Assembly (NCBI GenBank): GCA_964542855.1 | Contig: CAZIWJ010000104.1 | Location: 1 to 11,823, forward strand | DNA: 11,823 nucleotides | Direction: 5' to 3' | From: CAZIWJ01 sp964542855 | GTDB lineage: Bacteria > Bacteroidota > Bacteroidia > Cytophagales > Cyclobacteriaceae | Part shown: positions 5,925-11,823 of the stretch, piece by piece | Layout of the letters: the number at the start of each line of letters is the position of its first letter | How positions within the stretch are numbered: the first letter of the stretch is position 1 | Notes under the pieces: generated by a model | Told to the model about the DNA's origin: nothing | Database searches by the model: none | Seen by the model: only the letters and a program-made list of their open reading frames with translations | Made by a program: the position numbers and the translations under genes

Positions 5925-6569
5925 ATGGACAAGCGAACAACTAATCGCTACCGCATGCTGCTGTCGGCACAGGAAGTGCTGAACGCACACGATGAATTAT
6001 GGACCGATCATTTCGCCATGCAACAGGCCAAATCGCAACTGGACAACCTGCTGGAGCAAGTTCGGCAAAACCTGGACTCGGAACTGCCCGATGGTAAACT
6101 GGCCACGGCCAACAAAAAAATCCTGAAGCGCCGGCTTGCCGATGAATTAACCAAAGTAAAAGGGGTGTTGCGCCTGCATGCTGCACAGCAGAATGATAAA
6201 GCGCTGGTTCAGAAGCTACGGTTAAACCCTACAGGAAGAATGGGAAGAAGAGAAATTGATTTCCTAACTTACTCTTCTGAAATCCTGGAGCGGGCTACTG
6301 CAAAGCAAACCGATCTGGAAAATTACGGATTAACGGCCGATATGCTGAACCAGGCTGCACAATTACACAGTATGTACCACAGCACAATTACCCTGAACCG
6401 GGTAAAGCGTAAAGCAGCTAACCGGATCAAAGCCGAAAATCGTGCGCTGGTGGCACAGGCCGTTAATGTGCTAAATGAACAAATTGATGAATACGTACCA
6501 TTGCTTACTAATCTTAGTCCTGAATTTACGGGCTCTTACCAGCGGGTTCGCGGTATCGATGATTATTAA
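5925..6569 (+). CDS. Uncharacterised helical protein, 214 residues
   Basis: I do not recognise the family. The protein is almost entirely helical by composition, highly charged and without a signal or membrane segment. Heptad-like hydrophobic spacing occurs near residues 28-52 and 66-90, suggesting coiled coils or a helical bundle. A short break at about 100-108 (NPTGRMGRR) separates two halves, and the second is rich in Arg, Lys and Ala near 157-175. The C-terminus is short and acidic (GIDDY). ATG at 5925 follows an AT-rich leader, and no SD is evident. It is a single-gene unit, with dyad sites upstream and its own terminator downstream, so it is probably separately regulated. No function is assigned. 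Confidence 0.72.
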   Translation: MDKRTTNRYRMLLSAQEVLNAHDELWTDHFAMQQAKSQLDNLLEQVRQNLDSELPDGKLATANKKILKRRLADELTKVKGVLRLHAAQQNDKALVQKLRLNPTGRMGRREIDFLTYSSEILERATAKQTDLENYGLTADMLNQAAQLHSMYHSTITLNRVKRKAANRIKAENRALVAQAVNVLNEQIDEYVPLLTNLSPEFTGSYQRVRGIDDY

Positions 6570-6594
6570 CTGCAACAGGTAACCGTTTCCTTGT

Positions 6595-6628
6595 AAACCA
6601 TGCCTTTCAACCAGGGCATGGTTTTTTT
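6595..6628 (+). terminator. Rho-independent terminator after the 214-aa gene
   Basis: A perfect 10-bp stem AAACCATGCC (6595-6604)/GGCATGGTTT (6615-6624) with a 10-base loop is followed by Ts to 6628. It begins 25 bp after the stop codon and works in the plus direction only; the minus strand lacks a U-tract at the far side. Confidence 0.9.
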
Positions 6629-6690
6629 ATGACTTCATTTTCCCTGAGCTACCGAAATTATTTTTCAACCTTTTCAGGGCGAAGTTGAAC

Positions 6691-6900
6691 GACCGCCGTT
6701 TTTTGTCAAAAAGGCAGTGTAGCTGCTCATCGACCATTTTTTTTCTCCGGTGCTACTCCGTATTTCTTCAAAGACCGCCTTTTTTGCCCGTTGTACCGTG
6801 GTACGAGTACAAAGCACCACCGTATTTTTTTGAAGACGGCCGTTTTTTTTTAATTCACGGCAGTCGTTGAGCATTCACCACTTTTTTTTTCTAAAGACCA
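6691..6900 (+). repeat. Degenerate repeats each ending in a 6-9 base T-tract
   Basis: Six T-tracts occur at 6699-6704, 6737-6744, 6780-6785, 6825-6831, 6843-6851 and 6892-6900. Each is preceded by a related GC-rich word (GACCGCCG, CGACCA, AGACCGCC, CACCACCGTA, GACGGCCG, TCACCAC). Start-to-start distances are 38, 43, 45, 18 and 49 bp. No stem precedes the tracts, so they are not standard terminators. No gene is supported here; open frames are short and low in complexity. The array fills most of the 374-bp gap between two convergent genes. Confidence 0.55.
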
Positions 6901-6943
6901 GGTACTTTGTTCGTTCACCGGCTGCAGCCTGCCAGTTGGTCAC

Positions 6944-8596
6944 TTATTCCATTGCAAGGGTTAGAAAAGCAGAAGCCGGGGCACCCACAAAGTGCAGGGT
7001 TCCCGCCGGGCTTTCCTCGTAGCGAAACGGGTAGGGCCCCGATAATAGTCCGGAAGAAAACGGTTGCCGGCCACCAATTGTAAGTTCCAGCACATCGCCC
7101 TTGCGAAACAGGGTGGCCGATTCGCTTAAGCGGATTTTTAACGACACGAATTCCCCGGGGGGTAAATCCGCTGGCTGATTAAAAGCCGGCTCGTGCGAAT
7201 AAATATTATTAATGCTCACCGTTTCGTCGTTTAGCAACATCCGGGCCCGGCCCTGCGCCACGGCATCGTGCCCGAAACCCATAGTGCCTTCAAAAGGAAC
7301 GGGTTTTCCATGCCGGTACTTGTACACCGTGGCAAACACGCGGGCATCAAAAACCTGCCTGCAGTATACCGTAACCGTTAACAGCATGGGTCCGGCTACC
7401 CGGGTATCCTGGCCGAAAGTGTAGGTAAAACTGAGCCGCTGATCGGGGAGCGATAAAGAAATGCTTTTCTGCTGCCCAATCATGCCGGGCTGAAGGGCCG
7501 ATTCGGCGTATTGCAGGTACAGGTTCTGCCAGCTTGTTTCGTCAGGGGGCCACTGGCTTATCCATTCGGTTGAAACTACTTCAGGGGCAGTATCGCGCAC
7601 TTCCAGCCTAACCGGTGGCGTGGATTCCCAGTCGTTTTGTTCTGCTTTCAGGTAACGGTTAAAAAACTTCAATTGGATGGCCTGTACTTCGTTGGAATAG
7701 AAGACGGCCTGCTTGGGTCCGCGGTGGGTATAGGCCCACTTTTTTTTCGATGCAATTTGTTTGAACGCCCGGAATGCCCCGTGCGAATGCAGTAACGGAT
7801 CGGAGAACCCGGTACCTACCAGGGCGGGAACCGTAATATTTTTCAGGTTGGGGGCCATGCGTCGGAAAAAGTCATTACGCAGGTCGTGCTCCAGTGCCTG
7901 GGAATAGTCTTCGGTCATGGTACCCAGCTTTTGCAGGTTTTTCAACCAAATGGCACTGTATCCGTTCTCCTTCACCCCGCCGGGAAAGAAAAAATCCATG
8001 TAGGCATCGGAAAACCCTTCCCAGGGGCAAATCGCTTTCAGCGAAGGCGGACTAAGCGCCGCCACCTTCCACTGGTTGGCGGCGAGGTACGACAACCCGC
8101 AGAGCCCGATGTTCCCGTTACACCAATCCTGCCGGGCAGCCCATTCAATAGCATCGTAATAATCTTCAGCTTCCTGGTCCGACAGCAGGGAACCGTTCCC
8201 TTCGGAAGCAAAAAATCCGCGAGCGTCGATATTCACTACGGCATATCCGTTAGCGACCCAGAAACCGGGGTCGGGGGCATTCCAGGTGGTGTTGGCCGAG
8301 AAACGAACGGGTTGCTCCTGCCGGCTGGTGCGGTACTGGAAATTTAAGCGCGACCCCTGAATGGAATAATTATCTTTCCCGTAAGGATGCAGGGAAAGAA
8401 TAGCAGGGGCCGGGTTGGTACCCGAAGCACGGTACACATTGGCTTTCAGTTGAATACCATCGCGCACGGGGATGCTTACATTTCGCTCGGCTTTTAGGGT
8501 AACCGGCGTATCGGTAAGGCTCACGTTCGGGTTCAGCACCCGGTACAGCCGGCGTAATTTATAGGAAAGGCCGGGTTTTACGTTTAATTTAGGCAT
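6944..8596 (-). CDS. CocE/NonD-type alpha/beta hydrolase (X-Pro dipeptidyl-peptidase, S15-like)
   Basis: A cytoplasmic serine hydrolase of 550 residues, the usual length for the family, which contains X-Pro dipeptidyl peptidases, cocaine esterase and acylases. The N-terminal alpha/beta-hydrolase domain opens with IPVRDGIQLKANVYR (42-56). Y72 in LHPYGK fits the oxyanion tyrosine. The nucleophile is S169 in G-L-S-Y (167-170), preceded by a DARGFFASEG loop (124-133). D266 in GFSDPL and H291 in YTHRGPK are candidates for the rest of the triad; their 25-residue separation compares with 28 between Asp259 and His287 of cocaine esterase. The GPWxH block often seen around this His is not present, so the His call is tentative. 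Residues from about 345 form the beta-rich jelly-roll domain usual at the C-terminus. No signal peptide. It lies 88 bp after the DUF4198 gene and may be co-transcribed with it. True substrate unknown. Confidence 0.88.
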   Translation of the reverse strand: MPKLNVKPGLSYKLRRLYRVLNPNVSLTDTPVTLKAERNVSIPVRDGIQLKANVYRASGTNPAPAILSLHPYGKDNYSIQGSRLNFQYRTSRQEQPVRFSANTTWNAPDPGFWVANGYAVVNIDARGFFASEGNGSLLSDQEAEDYYDAIEWAARQDWCNGNIGLCGLSYLAANQWKVAALSPPSLKAICPWEGFSDAYMDFFFPGGVKENGYSAIWLKNLQKLGTMTEDYSQALEHDLRNDFFRRMAPNLKNITVPALVGTGFSDPLLHSHGAFRAFKQIASKKKWAYTHRGPKQAVFYSNEVQAIQLKFFNRYLKAEQNDWESTPPVRLEVRDTAPEVVSTEWISQWPPDETSWQNLYLQYAESALQPGMIGQQKSISLSLPDQRLSFTYTFGQDTRVAGPMLLTVTVYCRQVFDARVFATVYKYRHGKPVPFEGTMGFGHDAVAQGRARMLLNDETVSINNIYSHEPAFNQPADLPPGEFVSLKIRLSESATLFRKGDVLELTIGGRQPFSSGLLSGPYPFRYEESPAGTLHFVGAPASAFLTLAME

Positions 8597-8623
8597 AAAG
8601 CTGGTAGTTCATACCGATAATTA

Positions 8624-8652
8624 GCTACCTGATACCGGTTATTGCAGGTAGC
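8624..8652. promoter_or_regulatory. 8-bp inverted repeat between DUF4198 and the hydrolase gene
   Basis: GCTACCTG (8624-8631) and CAGGTAGC (8645-8652) are perfect arms around a 13-bp spacer, 28 bp upstream of the hydrolase ATG. In minus-strand transcripts the stem has a U-run before it but none after it, so it is not a terminator. It could be an operator or a stem in the intergenic mRNA. A second dyad, AATTTG-TATT-CAAATT (8671-8686), overlaps the stop codon of the DUF4198 gene. Confidence 0.35.
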
Positions 8653-8684
8653 AAAAAAGCTTCAGGAGAAAATTTGTATTCAAA

Positions 8685-9485
8685 TTACCGCACTCCGAAA
8701 GTAAGTGTGGCCCATTCGGAAATATAATCAATTCCGGGTTGGTTGCTGGTTACCATGTGAATAGAAGCAACGTACCACTGGCCGGCTTCATTTAGGGTGA
8801 AAGTAACTTCGCCTTTAGCGTTGGTGCGCATCATATTCTCTTGCTTGTTGTCGTGTGTTGGCGACCGATAGCTGCAGTGCACCGTTTGGTTAGGTAACGG
8901 CTTGCCTTCGGCCAGCAGTTGAAAAGTAATTTCATCGCCGGCTTTCAGCGCGTACGGATTTTGCAGGGGAATGAATTCTACGGGGTAGCCCAGCTTCTGC
9001 TGGTAATGGTTGGTGGGGTTGTCGCCTACCTGCAGCAATGCTTTTACGTGTTTGGCGTACTGCTCATTTGCGGTTTTTTCACTGATGCCCTGTTGCTCAC
9101 GGCTGGCAATTACATCGGTAAGCCCCTCGTGTTCCAGGTAATCGGTAAACTTCTGCCCGGTTAGTTCAATCATGCGGGGTTTGGTGGAAATACCGGCCAG
9201 GTAAGTTCCGGCCGAACCGGTTTCCCATTCCAGGTAAGTAGCCTTGCCCCGGATAGAGTAGTGACCCGATTCGGGGGTTACATCATAACCGGGGCCGATT
9301 ATGCGGGGGCTGATGATGCGATCTTGTGTAATGGCATTTTCGCTTTCATCGAAGGTGCCGTTAATCAGGTATACTTCAGCGCCGGTATCCGGCTGCAGGA
9401 AGTAGTTATCGGACTTTAGAAATAGTTCGTGGGCCGATAACACCCAGAAAGCCAGGAGTAAGCAGGCCGTTTTTTTCATGAGCAT
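8685..9485 (-). CDS. Secreted DUF4198-family protein
   Basis: A periplasmic protein of 266 residues. It has a short Sec signal (KKTACLLLAFWVLSA) with probable cleavage at A18-H19, so the mature chain would begin His-Glu-Leu-Phe-Leu. The DUF4198 signatures follow: the N-terminal HELFLKSDNYFL strand (19-30), the segment YAKHVKALLQVGD (143-155), the G-Y-P-V-E-F-I-P-L block (166-174), NPYALKAGDEI (176-186) and the C-terminal beta-sandwich with RTNAKGEVTF (220-229) and GQWYVA (235-240). DUF4198 members are linked in the literature to nickel or cobalt uptake components and to carbohydrate-binding-like folds; the role of this one is not established. The ATG at 9485 is used, with Met3 as an alternative. 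It has its own exact promoter, so it is not simply part of the M61 transcript. Confidence 0.85.
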   Translation of the reverse strand: MLMKKTACLLLAFWVLSAHELFLKSDNYFLQPDTGAEVYLINGTFDESENAITQDRIISPRIIGPGYDVTPESGHYSIRGKATYLEWETGSAGTYLAGISTKPRMIELTGQKFTDYLEHEGLTDVIASREQQGISEKTANEQYAKHVKALLQVGDNPTNHYQQKLGYPVEFIPLQNPYALKAGDEITFQLLAEGKPLPNQTVHCSYRSPTHDNKQENMMRTNAKGEVTFTLNEAGQWYVASIHMVTSNQPGIDYISEWATLTFGVR

Positions 9486-9681
9486 AAGCAGTTGTTAATC
9501 AGATCATCAAAACTAAGCAGTTTAATGGAACAGGCAATTGATAAGGGTCATGATGCTAAAACAATTCCCTGGTTAATGCCCTGGCATGGCACAGGATTGT
9601 TAGTGTAGAAGGTAGTAACAGTGCTATGACAATACAGGGTATACGTTATAATTGCGCGCAGGCAAACGGTGACATAACTTT
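9486..9681. other. Spacer between the M61 and DUF4198 genes
   Basis: Besides the DUF4198 promoter, it contains one dyad, ATGCC-CT-GGCAT (9576-9587). No U-tracted hairpin follows the M61 stop codon on the minus strand, so read-through into the next gene is possible. Confidence 0.4.
9508..9537 (-). promoter_or_regulatory. Promoter of the DUF4198 gene
   Basis: On the minus strand, TTG (9537-9535), a 19-bp spacer and TAGTTTTG (9515-9508) match the TTG-N19-21-TAnnTTTG promoter exactly. The expected start point near 9501-9503 gives a leader of about 16-18 bases before the ATG. Confidence 0.72.
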
Positions 9682-11517
9682 TTAGCGGCTAAGCCACGCT
9701 TCCCTTTGCTGTTGCTGGCTTTTGTTAGGCTTGTTGCCCAGGGTTTCCATAAGCACAGTATTACGGTTCGGATATTGCTGCAATACCAGCCCGGTTTCTT
9801 TTTCCTTTCCCAACCGCTGATAAGTAATGCTTACCTTTTCCAGCGGCTTAAGCCCTGCCAGTGCTCGTTGCAGGCCCTTTGGGCCAGATAATTCTTTTCC
9901 GTTCAGGGCAAGCAGGGTATCGTTTTTATCCAGGCCGGCTTTGTAGGCCGGGGTGGCAATGCGCGGGTAATCGGTGAGGCGTAACGTGGAATCCTGGCTG
10001 CGGTAGCTAACGCCCAGGTAGGCCTGCCCGGGGTTTTGCAACTGGTACACTACCCCTACTGTTTCCAGCAGTTCCTTGTAATCGGGCAGGCTGCTGCTGA
10101 AGATGAAGCGGCTGAAAAATTCACCGGCAAATTGTTCAGAAGTATATCCGCCCAGCACAGCCTGCAGGTCGGTTACTGTATATGCAACTTCCGTCTTCCC
10201 GTATTGCCGCCATACCTGCTGCATGAAACCATCCAGGGTATGGTCTTCCCCCAGGTTGCGCAGGGAAAGGTCGAGCGCAAGGCCCAGCACCTTGCCGTAA
10301 GTGTAGTAGGAAGTAAACACATTCCCGGTATTGAACGGGTCGATGGAACGGGCCGCATCCACGAAAGGTGCCTGGCGGCTCATTTCAATGGGGGAATGAA
10401 ATTTGCGCCCGGGGCGCAAAGTAACGTAGTTCAGGCTGCGGGCCAGTCCTTCCACGTAAGCTTGTGGGGAAATAATGCCGGCCCGGCACAGGGTAAGGTC
10501 GGTATAATAACTGGTGAAGCCTTCGGCAAACCAAAGCTCGTCTGACATGTTGGCCTGCGTAAAATCGAAAGGCTTCAGGGTAGCTGGACGAATGCGCTCC
10601 ACGTTCCAGCAGTGAAAAAATTCGTGCGACATGGTGCCCAGCGCAGCTTCCACCCCATCGCCCCGGAGCGGACGGGTGTCCACCACGTAAGTTGAATTCC
10701 GGTGTTCCATGCCATCGCCGCTGGCCTGCGGCGAGTTGCATACCAAAAACGTGTAGGTGCCATAGTCGAAATCGGGAAGCCCGCCCATCACCTGCTTTTG
10801 CTCCCGTACAATTTGCTCTACGTAGGCAAAAAATTTATCGGCCTCCGGTTCGGGTAGGGTGTGGTGCAGGGCGATGCGGATGGTCTGGGTTTTACCGTTA
10901 CTTTCTTCTTCAAATTCGTGGAGAATGAAATCACTGATCTCGGCCAGGCTATCCATGAAGTACGATAAGTCCGGAGCCCGGAAGGTATTTGCGGTTACCG
11001 GTTCCAGCTGGGTGGCCACTTTCCAGTTGAGGTCATCGCGGGTATTGAAGGTAATTTGAACGGGTCGGTAACCCAGCGAGGGAGCAAAGGCAAAAACTGC
11101 CGGCATGTTCAGGTGGGCATGAGTTTCATCTACCTGGAAGTAAGTGCCATCGCCCCGGTCGCCGAAAATGGTGTAGGAAAACGTTACCGTTCCGTCGTGC
11201 CCGGCTACCTGCCAGGCGTAAGGATTAGGGCGGGTAACCGGGAGGTCGTTCCCTTCGCTATCGGTTGCCTTTACGTTGTACACATTTTTGGCAAATTCGT
11301 GAATGGCGTATCGGCCCGGTGAAGCGCGGCTCATGCGAACCTCAAGCATCCGGTCGGTAATATTGGGGAAGGTAATACTTACCTCGGCCTCGTGGTGCAC
11401 GGCGTTGGGAAAAGAAATTTCGTAGCGGTTAGCGGTTTGGGCAAGCGTAACGCCCGACAGCAATACCAGGCAGGTAGCAGAAAAGAAGATTTTTTTAAAA
11501 AGGGTATAACTTATCAT
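9682..11517 (-). CDS. M61-family metallopeptidase (glycyl-aminopeptidase-like) with PDZ domain
   Basis: A secreted zinc peptidase of 611 residues. Residues 1-27 form a Sec signal with hydrophobic core FFSATCLVLLSGVTLA and cleavage near the Ala-Gln of TLAQ. The M61 N-terminal beta domain follows (about 30-240). The catalytic domain has the conserved G-M-E-H-R block (269-273), the zinc motif HEFFH (H298, E299, H302) with CWNVERIRP behind it, and the third ligand E332 in WFAEGFTSYY. A PDZ domain occupies about 498-585 (from AYLGVSY through GLDKNDTLLALNG), and the tail is Gln-rich. This is the usual M61 architecture (Pfam M61 plus PDZ); the family prototype releases N-terminal Gly and Ala. The ATG at 11517 is preferred over one at 11571: the longer form adds 18 residues in front of an otherwise standard signal peptide. 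No exact TAnnTTTG box is seen upstream. All key residues are intact. Confidence 0.92.
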   Translation of the reverse strand: MISYTLFKKIFFSATCLVLLSGVTLAQTANRYEISFPNAVHHEAEVSITFPNITDRMLEVRMSRASPGRYAIHEFAKNVYNVKATDSEGNDLPVTRPNPYAWQVAGHDGTVTFSYTIFGDRGDGTYFQVDETHAHLNMPAVFAFAPSLGYRPVQITFNTRDDLNWKVATQLEPVTANTFRAPDLSYFMDSLAEISDFILHEFEEESNGKTQTIRIALHHTLPEPEADKFFAYVEQIVREQKQVMGGLPDFDYGTYTFLVCNSPQASGDGMEHRNSTYVVDTRPLRGDGVEAALGTMSHEFFHCWNVERIRPATLKPFDFTQANMSDELWFAEGFTSYYTDLTLCRAGIISPQAYVEGLARSLNYVTLRPGRKFHSPIEMSRQAPFVDAARSIDPFNTGNVFTSYYTYGKVLGLALDLSLRNLGEDHTLDGFMQQVWRQYGKTEVAYTVTDLQAVLGGYTSEQFAGEFFSRFIFSSSLPDYKELLETVGVVYQLQNPGQAYLGVSYRSQDSTLRLTDYPRIATPAYKAGLDKNDTLLALNGKELSGPKGLQRALAGLKPLEKVSITYQRLGKEKETGLVLQQYPNRNTVLMETLGNKPNKSQQQQREAWLSR

Positions 11518-11650
11518 AGGGTAAACGTAAATTTTGCGGAAGGTAAGAAACATCGGCCACAGGCCCTTCATGGTGAAGCTTGTTTAACGGGAATTTAACG
11601 CTCAGCAGGTATTATTTTTCTCTCCTCCCCGGAAAAGCAGAAAACCTGCA

Positions 11651-11823
11651 TTAAAGATAAATATTAGCGGGATGCAGAAAAAACCGGGCGGTATAGCTGA
11701 GCAGTTCCAGCGCTCCCACCGGGCCGTAATTTAGAATAACCACTTCAAGGTGGGGGTACTTTCTTTGAAGGGTTTTTATGGTTTCCGGCCAGGGCTTTAC
11801 GTTGATTGGCCAGGTTGCCCTTA
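11651..11823 (-). pseudogene. C-terminal end of a metallo-beta-lactamase-fold gene, apparently degenerate (partial)
   Basis: Fifty-six codons run from the window edge to a TAA at 11653-11651. WPETIKTL, KYPHLEVVI, a G-x-V-G turn and LELLSYT match in order the C-terminal end of class B1-like metallo-beta-lactamase-fold hydrolases (WPxTIxxL, YPxAxIVIPGHG, G, LLxHT). Where the family has PGHG, with its zinc-binding His, this frame reads ILNYG, so that ligand is missing. In the neighbouring frame the first bases encode KGNLAN, which fits the family's GN-x-A-D segment just before the V-K-x-W-P region. This suggests a frameshift around 11801-11807. Both signs point to decay, but the edge leaves only six codons of the upstream frame. 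It could still be an intact, diverged non-enzymatic homolog. Confidence 0.5.

Noticed and set aside
6706..6728. Minus-strand hairpin GCAG/CTGC followed by five Ts as the hydrolase terminator
   Set aside because: Only four pairs support the stem and it lies over 200 bp after the stop codon, inside the repetitive T-tract region.

Overview
The window looks like a chromosomal segment from a member of the Bacteroidota, most likely the Cytophagales side of the phylum. The evidence is the promoter grammar (several exact TAnnTTTG -7 boxes, two of them paired with a TTG at 19-20 bp), AT-rich leaders without clear Shine-Dalgarno sites, and the gene families present: a WG-repeat lipoprotein, a DUF1569/DinB-like protein, a DUF4198 protein and an M61 peptidase. 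No genus can be named from the sequence alone. I see no phage, transposase, CRISPR array or plasmid functions.

Layout. Positions 1-183 hold the probable first codons of a minus-strand gene that leaves the window, then a spacer. Positions 184-2970 (minus) encode a 928-residue lipoprotein with a helical-repeat domain followed by WG-type repeats. It diverges from a tRNA-Pro gene (3047-3124) with the unusual anticodon AGG. The -7 boxes of the two promoters lie back to back, and the tRNA has its own terminator. Then come a small DinB-like protein (3300-3758, plus), a GC-rich spacer with three tandem 16-bp repeats and a 12-bp palindrome, an unassigned 158-residue protein (4030-4506, minus) and a short-chain dehydrogenase/reductase (4746-5438, plus). 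A 486-bp gap follows; it holds a hairpin-rich stretch ending in a strong terminator and then a cluster of dyad-symmetric sites. Next is an orphan helical protein (5925-6569, plus) with its own terminator, then a spacer of repeated T-tracts.

The right third is all on the minus strand: an M61-type metallopeptidase with a PDZ domain (9682-11517), a DUF4198 secreted protein with its own promoter (8685-9485) and a CocE/NonD-type serine hydrolase (6944-8596). At the right edge is the C-terminal end of a metallo-beta-lactamase-fold gene, which looks degenerate.

How the genes relate. Most appear to be independent housekeeping or accessory units with their own signals, not one pathway. DUF4198 and the CocE-type hydrolase (88 bp apart) could share a transcript. 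The M61 peptidase, DUF4198 protein and WG lipoprotein are predicted to act in the envelope or periplasm; the hydrolase, SDR, DinB-like protein and both orphans look cytoplasmic. I found no convincing new multi-gene system. The more unusual signals are the A34 proline tRNA, the decayed metallo-hydrolase end, the paired dyads at 5719-5887, the candidate structured RNA at about 5525-5717 and two non-coding repeat clusters.
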